DNA of 64,000 bases from Hyaloperonospora brassicae (lineage: Eukaryota; Oomycota; Peronosporomycetes; Peronosporales; Peronosporaceae): positions 124,001 to 188,000 of the forward strand of contig CANTFL010001465.1 in assembly GCA_947650285.1 (NCBI GenBank), given 5' to 3'. Below are positions 54,903 through 64,000 of this stretch, piece by piece (position 1 is the stretch's first letter; every line of letters starts with the position of its first letter). The position numbers were made by a program, and so were the translations under genes. Below the pieces are notes generated by a model. That model ran no database searches, was not told the DNA's origin, and saw only the letters and a program-made list of their open reading frames with translations.

Positions 54903-54999
54903 AGACTTACGTTACCACAAAACGTCAATCGTATTCTTCCCTCGAAGAGGACGGTCTGTGTGCGCTTCAACCTTCACGGTTGGCAAAACACACAATACC

Positions 55000-56330
55000 A
55001 TGGCATCGCCACCCCATGAGTCCTCGACTCTCTCGGCCTACCTCGGCATCGATGTGGATGAGGATTATGGTAGCTTTACCGATATCCATGGTGAAGAGAG
55101 GACAATGTACGACTCACCAGTGCAAGATGCACCGCCTCATACTGCACCAAACCCATTTGCCGAGCGTGGAGAAGCCAACGCGCCATCGACGCCGCATCAA
55201 ACACCCATCGTGGGCGATCCCATCATCACCAGTCCGCCCGATGAGCAACAACAGTTGGCTACCCAACGAGAGGAGAGCTCTCAGCGCCGTATGCAGCTTG
55301 CTGCAACTCTTGGGGGTCGTCGTGGCTCTCTGTTCACCCCACTGAGTGTGGAAGAGCGTATACGCCAAACGACAGGTCGTTCTTTGGCAACGTGGGCCAA
55401 TGGCGCTGAGCCAACATCTTCTGATGAGGTGGCGAGTCGACAGGTAATTCGCGAGAGGTACCTGCAACCTTACTCGACGACTCAGAGTCAATACAAGTTA
55501 GGACTTGACACGCAAGAACGGAGTGCACCGGTTCCACCGATGAAGAGTATACCCATTCTCTTATTCGAAGGCAAATCCCAGAAAGAAAAATACAACCCTT
55601 TTGTTCGCTAGGTGCATCCAAAACGACACCTCAGCAGTGTGTTAGCTCTCCGAGCAAGTGCCGATGTGGCAGATATTTGTCTAGGACGAAAGCTTCAGTA
55701 TGATAACGCCAAACTTAAGGCCAGAGGCCAGTTGCGAGCTCGCACACGCTATGCTCCGGCTGTGTCGGCTGATGTGGGGGTTGGTCAAGCGGTGTCCAAC
55801 TCCCCACTTGCTTCCATAACTATTGGTGAGAAGCGCTCTCGGTCAAAGGATGAAACTTGCCATGGTTTTTAAAAACATCAAAGGCGTATAGGTAATCCTG
55901 CCGAAGGGCTATCTCAAACTCTCACGAGTTCTCCGACTCCGAGTACCCTCGCCACTTCACCAGATTATGGTATTGGCCCTGACGACGACTTCGTTTCAGA
56001 ATTCTCTCCATATTGAACTGGTGGTTCCCTTGCTTATCTAAAGCGTCGGAGGTGATCGTTATACGGAAGGAAGATCATGAGAAGGTGCTTCTCGAGCAGA
56101 GTGGTTGCCGTGAGACATTGGGTTATACCCGTAGTGCGTTTGACGCGATGCGAGCCCGTGTTGAGGTGTTGGAGTTGGGCCAATACCGTGCCAAGGCATT
56201 GAAGTTGAGTCAATCCCGAATAAAGGCTCAGCTTGACCTCCTGATACGGATTCAGCAACCGATGGCACGTTCAAACTATGCGGCGAAAGCGCCTACAAGT
56301 TTACTTGGGACGGATCCCGATACGGCTTAA
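55000..56330 (+). pseudogene. Antisense ORF between integrase and 3' LTR of Y
   Basis: The plus strand, opposite to gag-pol, has a long coding-like frame. I prefer the ATG at 55000 (context ATACCATGG) to 54838, which lies in the LTR. 203 codons are open to a TAG at 55609; the same frame goes on to 55870 and then about 56013, and a frame change leads to 56013-56330. The N-terminal half is acidic and Pro/Ser/Gln-rich (LSAYLGIDVDEDYGSF, PNPFAERGEANAPSTP), the centre is basic and the end is helical, with heptad-like Leu (ARVEVLELGQYRAKALKLSQ), perhaps a coiled coil. I recognise no family. Antisense ORFs at this place are known in some plant gypsy elements such as Grande. It could also be a fragment of another element. 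Confidence 0.6.
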
Positions 56331-57450
56331 TCAAGTCCACGTAGAACACAGGGTGTGTGCGCAGTTTGCGCGGAAGGTTACGCGTGTACGCAAGTCCTTT
56401 CTTGGCGACGACCGTAAATGGTCCGATGAAGCGCGGACGCAACTTTGTTTTAAAGACGGAGGACACTACATTTGTAGGTAGGTTTTTAGCATTGAGTAGA
56501 ACTTGGTCTCCGACGCCTCATAACGTTCAATACAACCTCTGCCTTTAGCATCAGCTTGTCCCTTCTGCTTGTCTTGTCTATCCGCCAGTGCGTCACGCAC
56601 ATGTCGTAAGACATTTAATCGCGTTGCGAGAAACTCGCTTACCTTTTTTTAAACAGTAGCAGGGCTGATATCAGCAAGCCTATCGGCAAGTCCTCCCCCA
56701 TCAAGCCCTGAACCACGCAGTGGTAGTGTTAACGGAACGCGAGGGTGTGTGAGACCATTCACATAAAACGGTGTGTAGCCGGTGGAGGCATGCTCGGCGT
56801 TAATCAACGCATACTCAACGACAGGGAGCATCGAACTCCAACGCTGGGGCGTTTCAGTGCAAACACTGCGCAAGATGTCACCTATGGTGCGATTCACTCG
56901 CTCGGTTTGACCATCTGTCTGCGGATGATCCATTGTGGACATGTCCAAACGTGTGCCGAGAACCCTGAAGATGGATGTCCAAAACTTCCCAGTAAAGCGA
57001 GGATCTCTATCAGAGACAATTGCCAACGGCAAACCGTGTTTTCGAAACACGCGATCGATAAACAGCGTAGCTATACCTTCACAAAAAATGGTATCCGGCA
57101 CCGCCGCTAAATGAGCCATCTTGCATAAACGGTCAACAAAGACCACAATACCCGTATTGCCATACGAATCCTTCGGTAATCCGAACAGGAAGTCCATGCT
57201 GATGGACTCCCAACACCCTTTGGGTACAGACAAACTAGCCAGCGGCGCGGCCACGTGAGCTGAGGGTTTTACCCGTTGACACATTTCACACGTACGCACA
57301 TATTTGCTCACCCATTTATATAGTTTAGGCCACCAATAGCATTAAATAACTGAGCCATAGGTTTTCATACAACCGAGATGACCACTGAACGCATTATCAT
57401 GTGCCTCATAGAGGATCCGATACTTCAACACCTCATCATGAGGGACAACG
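56285..57450 (-). pseudogene. Integrase of Y
   Basis: HHCC finger: YEAHDNAFSGHLGCMKTYGS, a stop, then WWPKLYKWVSKYVRTCEMC. The core is open (56649-57311): SMDFLFGLPKD (first Asp), IVSDRDPRFTGKFW (second Asp), DGQTERVNRT (Glu), all three present, then LPVVEYALINAEHASTGYTP. After a stop at 56649 the C-terminal part is in other frames, ending with RNLPRKLRTHPVFYVDLIKP, the end of a GPY/F module. The core looks intact. Confidence 0.87.
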
Positions 57451-58151
57451 ATGCGAAGGATAATCTCCACATCCGTGCTATAGCACAACAGGCCTTTATC
57501 GATGGAATATCGATGTAACCTCGCACGTAATCGTGCCGACAATTTTATGTCTGAGTCCTTAAACACCTCGCTCCCTAAAGCACGTAGCAGAGCTACACAG
57601 CGTTCATCCTTGACCAATGCCGTACGGATTAGGTCAGTGACCGAAGACGACAGAGTCGTAACATGAGCAAGCTCATAGTCAGGTCTGCGTGACAACGCAT
57701 CAGCCAACGCATTCTGCTTGCCCGGCTTATACTTCACCTCGAAGTTGTACTCGGCAAAGAAAGAAAGCCAACGAGCCATTCTCTGAGAGGGGTGAGGCGA
57801 CTGCGTCGCAGTGCGTAGTTACGCATAATCTGTATAGATCACAAACGTCTTAGAGCCAAGAAGATGGACTTTGAATTTGACTAAAGCATACTTCATTGCA
57901 AGTAGCTCTTTGTCATGAACATGGTAGTTCTTTTCTGCAGCCTGCAGCTGCCAGGACTCAAACGCAATGACGCGTTCCCGTCCATCAAAATCTGGCTGTA
58001 ACAGAGCGCTGCCTATGGCAAAGTCTGATGCGTCACAGACGACACTGAAAAATCGATCATAATCAGGCAAAGCCAAGATTGGCGCATGAACGAGACTCTC
58101 CTTTACTGCTTGAAAAGCATCATGCTCGGTGCTAGTCCAACACCTTTCCAC
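57451..58151 (-). pseudogene. RNase H and tether of Y
   Basis: VVCDASDFAIGSALL (Asp), KNYHVHDKELLAMKYALVKF (Glu), TFVIYTDYA where TDHA is usual, a stop, then MARWLSFFAEYNFEVKYKPG, ADALSRRPDYEL. Standard Ty3 RNase H and tether, in the same frame as integrase. A single RNase H only; there is no archaeal-like domain in Y. Confidence 0.85.
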
Positions 58152-58199
58152 TCCCTTTAAAGGAGATTGGATAATGACCGAGCCAATTATGCGTAATTC

Positions 58200-59036
58200 G
58201 CACTGTACTTGTGGAAGTAATTTGCAAGGTCAAGCCACTTACGTAAGTCCTTTTGGTTCTTAGGAACCGGCCAATCAACCATGGCTTTTACCCTAAGCGG
58301 GATCCGCCCTAACGCCTTGCTCACCAATAAAGCACCCTAAAAGGGAATTTCTTCTGCACCAAAGATGCACTTAGACGCGTTGGCGTACAACTTATTTGTG
58401 CGCATGCACTCGAGTACCGCTCGTAAATGGTCAATGTGATTGTCCACATCCGACCGACCGTTCATAGCACGACTATGGACATAGATGTCATCAAAGTACG
58501 TCTGCGCATATCCAAGGTGAGGGCTGATCAATTGTGTCAGAAGGCGATTGAATGTAGCCGGGTCATTTGATAACCCTTGAGGCATAACAAGCCACTCCTA
58601 GAGCATACCGCTTGGAGTGCTGACCGCTGTCAGCGGAATATCGCTTTCTCGCATGAGAAGTTGGTAATAACCATCGACTAAGTCGAGCGCACTGTACATT
58701 GTACATCCCACCATATTGTTCTGAAGAACATCCTTCCTCAGAATTGGTGTCTGAGCCAAGATGGTGGCCGCATTAAGCTTATTGTAAGCATGAACAATGC
58801 GTTACTTCCCATTGGGCTTTTTTGACACAGAAGGTCGGTGTAGAATGGGGAGATTTGCTCTCACGTACCATTCCTGCCGCGTGCTTTGCACGAAAGAAGT
58901 CGTCAATGACTTCACACTGTTCCTTCGGTAAAGGCCACTGCCGTGTTACGCAGTATTTAGTTCCAGGATCCAAGTCAATTTCATGACGTACACCTCTATC
59001 GGGAGGTAAGACGGACGGTGGGTTGTGACACATCAC
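58200..59036 (-). pseudogene. Reverse transcriptase of Y
   Basis: RHEIDLDPGTKYCVTRQWPL, MVRESKSPHSTPTFCVKK, a frameshift at about 58800, TPILRKDVLQNNMVG, YSALDLVDGYYQLLMRESDI, MPQGLSNDPATFNRL, then QTYFDDIYVHS (YFDD at 58487-58498) and KCIFGAEEIPF before a stop. Close to the RT of X. One frameshift and a few stops separate it from an intact enzyme. Confidence 0.87.
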
Positions 59037-59039
59037 GTC

Positions 59040-59915
59040 CTAAAACTCCTTTACCAAAGGATAGAACGGATCAAGAGGATCCTTTAGGATCGAAGATACA
59101 CAACGGGCATCCAATGTCGCCTTTTTGTCCTCAAGGACAGACTCGTTCAATAACGAGGATGAGGTCAACTCAATGTCCGGCCGAATGACCACTAACTCGG
59201 ATAATTCTCCTGCCTGTAAGTCTTGGCTAAATTCGCCGTCAGACATTTCGTCTGGGTCAAAGATAGTATCCAAGGATGGAAGAGTCTCAAGACTAATATT
59301 GCCATCAATCTGACCAGTCAACCCATTGACAAGTGTATATAGTGTATTATTACTATTATCACTTCGTGACTTCTTAGACGTTGGGCGCTTACCAGTTGCC
59401 ACCCTACGCTGATATTGTTTCCTCAAAGAAACCTTACGCCTCCTAGAGGCCGGGAAAGTAGGGTCCCCGTGGTTTCTATATATCTTAGCACGCTTTATAC
59501 GAGACCTCATGTCTTGAACGACATCTGGTGAAGTGTTAAGTAACTCAAACACTTCACCCAGTGGATTTACACGTACCACTTCACGTACAGAATTCGGGCC
59601 TAGCCCTAAACACTCTGGCTTCTCACCATCAATGTCATTACCGACATTCAGTGAGGTGCCACCTCGGCCGCCCTCACCCGGTGGAATTACACGTACCACT
59701 TCACTCACATCATAGGAATTACATTATTGAAGACTCGGCCCTAGGCCAACCATGCCTGCAGTATGCAGTGACTCAGTATCACAACTAGTATCCCTCAACG
59801 GAGTATAAATCCCTTCACATACAGTTAAAGAGCTCCGCTCAATATGGATGTCATTGATATTGGAGTTAATTAACTCTGACATACCAATGTCCAGCACATT
59901 GACATCTTCTATCAA
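59040..59915 (-). pseudogene. Protease-RT linker of Y
   Basis: A 222-codon open frame (59040-59708) with low-complexity acidic and basic stretches and an internal duplication of EVVRV-Pro-Gly-Glu words (near 59700 and 59580). A short frame follows at 59724-59915. No enzymatic motif; the position is that of the long linker in X. Short hairpins are frequent here (for example GGTGATTGAATCACC in the adjacent protease). Confidence 0.55.
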
Positions 59916-60412
59916 TGGCTCGGGTCAATAGCGCTTTTGTTGCCTAGCAAAGGTGGGTTCATGACACTCCAAAGCTTCGCTAGAAACATTGAGCGTGGCG
60001 CCCAAGGTCTTAGAGCTCCAATCAATCCATGGCTCATGGCGTTAAGCCAAGCCATACCCAGGATGAGATCATATCTCGAAATCAAATCGAGGACAAGACA
60101 GCGTTCAATGCTGTCAAAGCCCAAAAACTTCACACCTAAGTTCAACGAAACTTTAGACACCGTGACGCGACTACCAGTAGCTAAAAGAACGGTGATTGAA
60201 TCACCCTCATGCGCTTTAAGCGCTTCAGCATATCGCTGACTTCCTTCAAGGGAACTACGTCGAGCATAATTGCATGATGCCCCGGATTCGATTAGGATAG
60301 ACCAATGCTTCTCAGAGCCTTTAATATTCGCCTCGGCAACTAAAAAGCCAGGCTTGTATCCACGCTCTGTGCTGGTGGGCACATAGATCGGTGGGGCTAA
60401 GCCCTGTGTCAC
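59912..60412 (-). pseudogene. Protease of Y
   Basis: ILIESGASCNYARRSS carries the active site as ESG, with Glu for Asp, and DLILGMAWLNAM is the second conserved block. 166 codons open, with frameshifts at both ends. The Asp-to-Glu change is expected to abolish or greatly reduce activity. Confidence 0.72.
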
Positions 60413-60468
60413 TTTACCTCGTAGAGAAGAAACATAACTAAGTTCTACCCCAGTAGGGCGCCTCGCGC

Positions 60469-61508
60469 CTACTGGGAGTCGACGTTTCCCCGTGCCATAC
60501 CAGGTTTCTGGTTGTGGCTGGGGATTCGACCCATAGGAGTCGGTTGTTGCTTACGCGAAGGACAAGCGGGACGCAAGTGTTTAGTGCTTCCGCACATATA
60601 ACAGCGTCTCACAACCTGTCTTTTCTCTGCAACATGAAGCTCCGCTTCACCTTCATCTTCAGCATGGCTGAGATCCATCGGTTCTGGCTTACAGTAAGCC
60701 GAGGTGCTTGCAGAGGTCGCCCTCGCAAATCTTGAATTGTACTCATTCCAACCAAGTCTGGCCGACTTGAAGTTGTGCTCAGCTTTTTACGCGATGCCAA
60801 CAGCTTCCTCATAAGTAGAGGGATGAACCCAAAACACCTCGGTCCTGGCAACGCCATTAAGTTGACCTTCCATGTAGATAGTCACATAGATTGTTTCAGG
60901 TAGAGGTTCAGACTGCATAGCAGCCATCAGAGTTCTCAACTCTTGGACATAGTCCGTTAACTCATTATTACCCTGACGGGTAGACAAGAATCGTGAGCGC
61001 ACGCGATACGCTTGGTTAGGCGGAGAGAAAACACGCAAAAGGTCTAACTAGAGCGAATTCCATGTGGTAACGCCAAGTCGACCGACGTGCCGCACGTCAG
61101 AGCCCACTCTCTTTCTCTTCCATCGAGCTTGGAGATGGCCAGCGAGACCCGCTCGTACTCCAGTGAGATAAGGCCAGATCTCATGGTCGTCTCAATCTCA
61201 CGAATACAGAGGGTCAGGTTTTCTCCCTCCTTCCTGGATTAATGAATAACGTCCACCCGAAGGAGACGGGGCTTAGCTCCTTCTGGTGGAATTGACACGT
61301 AGCGTGTCGGCATAGCCGACGCTACTTTGTTTTGAACCTGCCCTAACAGGGCCGTTTCATACCGAATGAAGGTCTCGACTCGTGCATTGAGCTCATCGGG
61401 ACCTTGTGCAGCTAGAAACTCATCATACTCTGGCCCTACGGCCGCGGTCAGCTTATCAAGCGCGATCTTTTGGGCCTCAGAGAGAGGTGTGGTTCGCTCC
61501 ATCCTCAC
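60469..61508 (-). pseudogene. Gag of Y
   Basis: Starts at Met 61508 (MRMERTTPLSEAQKIALDKL). After a stop the capsid-like domain is seen: LISLEYERVSLAISKLDGRE, FSPPNQAYRVRSRFLSTRQG, ELTDYVQELRTLMAAMQSEP, TYEEAVGIA, as in Retrotrans_gag. The CCHC knuckle CYMCGSTKHLRPAC is at about 60562-60603. At least one frameshift (about 61040-61240) and two stops. Confidence 0.83.
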
Positions 61509-61540
61509 GGAGGATCAGTCGTAACGACCCAGGCGTAGAT

Positions 61541-61560
61541 TGACTACGAGTGCTTCCAAG
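61541..61560 (-). promoter_or_regulatory. Candidate primer-binding site of Y
   Basis: In sense CTTGGAAGCACTCGTAGTC after the LTR; a TGG begins two bases in. It resembles the same place in X. The matching tRNA is not identified. Confidence 0.45.
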
Positions 61561-62044
61561 TGTAGCGGAGCTACACAGCTCCTTAAGTCAGAGGAAGACT
61601 TAACGCTCAATGAGAAATTAAAGGTTCAGAGAACCCGACTTAAAGAGTCAACAAGCTTAGAGAGCTTACGGTCCCTGTTCCAGGGGGGGCAAACGATTCA
61701 AAGAATCAAACGCACAGAGTGCACAAGGAGTAGATGCCTCAACAAGGCGTTTCCACCTCTTTAACGATCACAAGACGCCTCGAAGAGGCACGTGTCTATC
61801 GGATCAAAATGGGGACTGAATTTTATTTCTTATTTTATCCTAAAAGAACATCTTAAAACAAAGTAATTAACCTACTCACTAATGTCCTGAATAAACCTCT
61901 CAAAAGATCTCGTAATCAATGGTTGACAGACATCAGTCTTTTAACAATTGAAACTTGTGTTCTAATATTACTCTAAAGGGAATCCCATCCCTTGTGTGCA
62001 CCGCACCTATTGTCGACTACCAGTCGACGTATAACCCCGTTACA
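61561..62044 (-). repeat. 5' LTR of Y
   Basis: 484 bp, TGTAGCGGAGCTACACAGCT to TATAACCCCGTTACA. Contains hairpins such as GGAGCTACACAGCTCC (61567-61582), 7-bp arms at 61583-61603 and GCCTCGAAGAGGC. Transcription of Y should start here towards the left. Confidence 0.87.
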
Positions 62045-62133
62045 CCACGTGCACGTGACGTCGGGAGTACACAGCCTTGTGTCCGGTTAACACAAGGTAT
62101 TTCCAGTCAACTATTGGAGCGTGCCCCGTTACA
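62045..62133 (-). repeat. Host LTR of Y insertion, right part
   Basis: After the CCACG duplication the sequence GTGCACGTGACGTCGGGAG, CACAGCCTTGTGT and GTGCCCCGTTACA completes the LTR begun at 53976. It corresponds to the start of the LTR at 63218 in reverse. Confidence 0.7.
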
Positions 62134-63135
62134 CATCTTAAGAACTATATCGAAGGTTTTAATAAAGGGGATTTTTTGTATTATATATATACTGTTTTCT
62201 ACTTTTTACTTCTAAGCAACTTTTGCCCAGCTTGTCGACTTCCTTCGCACGTGCGGTGTACGTGAGATCTAAGATCACAAATCTTTGCAATGTCACCAGC
62301 GTAGGCCCCGTCACAGATCTAGATAGAAAGTGCCCCGTTATTAAGCATATATTTGTTCGAGCATGCAATTTACTCAGTTAATACTTTCTGTTACATGCTA
62401 CAATTTATGTTTTTTTATTTTAATTTTGTGGCACATTTCCATATAATCTTGTTATATGATGCATCTTGTTTTTGAAGGAATTGGCGCGTTTCTATTATTT
62501 TCCTCTGATTATAGCTCGATGAAATATATGCAGCGTTGGTACAAGGCTTGATGCCCCGTTACATCTGCTCTGTTCCTTCACCCAATACATTACCTCGTTG
62601 CTTCTTTTTCGCTTACGCTTTCTATCATCTTGATTCATTGTACGCACTGCTGCGCTGTAATCGTGTGATTACTGCACAAAGTGTAGGGTGCAGATAGCTG
62701 ATCTGGGGTTTGTTGTACATGGGAACAGCGCAGTCGATCTGCGATATAAAAAAAAGGTTGGGTTCCGATCTGTGCATAAATGAAATTTACTCATCTCTAT
62801 ACTCGAATCACAGACCTTCAAGCTGCCGAATCTATCATGCAATCGCCACAAATTACAAACTGAGATTCGTGGCTATGAATCGCACCACTCGCTCGTTCAG
62901 TTGTTTGCTACCAGAATGGAAGCTATCGATGCCACAGCAACGGCGACGACATTCTATCAGTGCGGGCTGCAAAACCCCAGTGCTTTGATCGAGAAACACA
63001 ACTGGCAATCGAAGTTAATTCATATGTCTAGTGATGATTATCGGTTGCCGAGGCGTTTGGACAGTGGACAGCATCACGCATGATTTGACTCCCTGGCTAC
63101 GTGTGTCTTAATGTCGCACTGAAATACCCTTTAAA
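62134..63135. other. No gene identified
   Basis: About 1 kb with short open frames (for example 62710-62988 and 62901-63083, plus) that I cannot assign. GCCCCGTTACA-like words occur at about 62304, 62332 and 62552, as if several LTR ends lie here. Confidence 0.45.
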
Positions 63136-63217
63136 CGCCTCGTTTTGTTTTCAGCTTTTTGCTCCCTATCCAATAGTACGCCTCGTTATGTTTCTGGCTT
63201 TTTGCTCCTTATCCAAT
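63136..63217 (+). repeat. 43-bp tandem duplication
   Basis: Unit CGCCTCGTT...CCAATAGTA at 63136-63178 is repeated from 63179; the second unit is cut by the solo LTR, and CGCCTGACG after it (63618) may begin a third. The two units differ at a few bases. Confidence 0.75.
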
Positions 63218-63608
63218 TGTAACGGGGCACACCCTTGCGTGAACTTAACGCAAGGGTTTCGGTGCCCCGACAGACGTACACGAGGCAAACGAGGAAGCGT
63301 AGATAAGGGAAAAGTAAAACTGTTGTATTAATATAATTAAGTCTTTAACCACTGTCTCTGTTTGACTTAACTTAATTATGCTAATATAACTGAGTGTATG
63401 GTGACGTCTCGTCACCACTCATTGCGCGCGTCTTGCGGCGATTGGTGGGTTGATATCATCAAGATATCAACCAATGAACAGACTCTTTGGTCGACCCATC
63501 AATATCGCCACTATTGGTGATATTGTTAAAAATATATTCAACATAATATTCTTTTATTGTCACTATCTTCTAAATGACAATTTCCATGTAACGGGCTGCC
63601 CCGTTACA
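63218..63608 (+). mobile_element. Solo LTR with perfect target duplication
   Basis: 391 bp, TGTAACGGGGCACACCC to GGGCTGCCCCGTTACA, flanked by CCAAT on both sides (63213-63217 and 63609-63613). Removing it restores the CCAATAGTA end of the 43-bp unit. It is the best-defined LTR of the TGTAAC family in the window. Its 3' end contains a 22-bp palindrome-like segment. Confidence 0.9.
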
Positions 63609-63613
63609 CCAAT

Positions 63614-63908
63614 AGTACGCCTGACGCGACAGACGACGCAGGGCGCCAGAAAATTTCACACGTGACAGCTTCATCCACAGACGATCAGAGCTTCCCGAAT
63701 CATCCGATCAGAGACCTGCGCGTCCGTGACAGGAACAGAGACGTGTGGATACCGGTTCTAGTAGCAGAGTGACAGACCACAGATCACAGTAGGAATCCGA
63801 AGCTTGCTCCATCGTCGTCCTTCCTATACGGCTCAGCTGAACCCAACTGGCTTAGCCATTCTGCGTTTTGCTCCCTCTCGCGCAAACTTTCTTTCTGAAT
63901 GCCACTCC
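63614..63908. other. No gene seen
   Basis: About 295 bp without a convincing open frame. GACAG and CAGAGAC words are frequent. Confidence 0.45.
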
Positions 63909-64000
63909 TGTAACGGGGTGAGCCCGTTACATAAAAATTGGTATGAAAGTATCAATTTTGAATATTATCTGTTTTGATAATATTCAATCAACATCACTCG
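63909..64000 (-). repeat. LTR of the TGTAAC family, cut by window end
   Basis: TGTAACGGGGTGAGCCCGTT and the following AT-rich part (ATAAAAATTGGTATGAAAG) match the reverse of the LTR end at 17000-17062 and the host LTR at 53976. Confidence 0.75.

Larger units (their letters stand above)
54356..62044 (-). mobile_element. Complete Ty3/gypsy element Y
   Basis: 7689 bp with LTRs at both ends and a perfect 5-bp target duplication CCACG (54351-54355 and 62045-62049). Coding order on the minus strand: gag, protease, RT, RNase H, integrase. A region of about 1.4 kb between integrase and the 3' LTR carries an ORF on the opposite strand. The pol frame has only a few stops and frameshifts. LTR differences and a 50-bp indel suggest an older insertion than E1. 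Confidence 0.9.

Noticed and set aside
54838..54999. Start of the antisense ORF of Y at 54838
   Set aside because: This part overlaps the 3' LTR and the polypurine tract; the ATG at 55000 has a better context and follows them.
62710..63083. Overlapping plus-strand frames as a host gene
   Set aside because: Short, no motif, no sign of introns or codon bias that I can judge by eye; left unassigned.
1..64000. tRNA, rRNA or host protein genes
   Set aside because: I found no clover-leaf or rRNA segment and no frame outside mobile elements with a recognisable product.

Overview
The window is a repeat-on-repeat block with no gene I can assign to the host. It looks like the genome of an oomycete, probably a Peronosporales species (Phytophthora or a downy mildew). 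This is an inference from the retroelements: Ty3/gypsy polyproteins of the kind common in these genomes, one family with an extra archaeal-like RNase H domain (a combination known from plant Tat and some oomycete gypsy elements), decayed Ty1/copia and MULE transposase genes, and no rRNA, tRNA or intact host gene. Nearly every coding region carries stops or frameshifts.

Layout. (1) 1-17062: gypsy element X on the minus strand; its 3' end lies off the left edge and its 5' LTR is at 16626-17062. X is broken by a solo LTR (480-1426, plus strand) and by a complete 10.2 kb gypsy element, here called E1 (2803-12998, minus), inserted in the RNase H codons of X. (2) 17063-22700: AT-rich sequence with a decayed MULE-type transposase (about 18430-20070, plus). 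(3) 22760-23539: LTR pieces of the TGTAAC family. (4) 23738-34981: element L (plus), same family as E1. (5) 34982-37465: gag part of a further relative, S (minus). (6) 37466-48814: element R (minus). L and R form a nearly perfect inverted repeat, about 9.9 kb per arm, around a 2.7 kb spacer. (7) About 48934-53371: decayed copia element (minus). (8) 53976-62133: a solo LTR split by a complete 7.7 kb gypsy element Y (54356-62044, minus) with a perfect 5-bp target duplication. (9) 62134-64000: unassigned sequence, an intact 391-bp solo LTR with its target duplication (63218-63608), and another LTR running off the right edge.

How the parts relate. E1, L, R and S belong to one family: gag with a CCHC knuckle, protease, RT, RNase H, archaeal-like RNase H, integrase with DX35E spacing, then a chromodomain. 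E1, L and R share a block of about 4.9 kb that is almost identical and has no net indel, but their flanking gag, integrase and LTR sequences are clearly diverged, so these copies are mosaics. X and Y belong to a second superfamily with LTRs bounded by TGTAAC and GTTACA.

Most unusual signals: (a) an open frame on the opposite strand between integrase and the 3' LTR of Y, with a possible counterpart at the same place in X; (b) an extreme density of short perfect hairpins in X, inside sequence that still encodes pol, and to a lesser degree in Y; (c) the mosaic and palindromic structure of the E1/L/R family. Coordinates of decayed domains are approximate. Frames and motifs were read by eye; no database search was possible.
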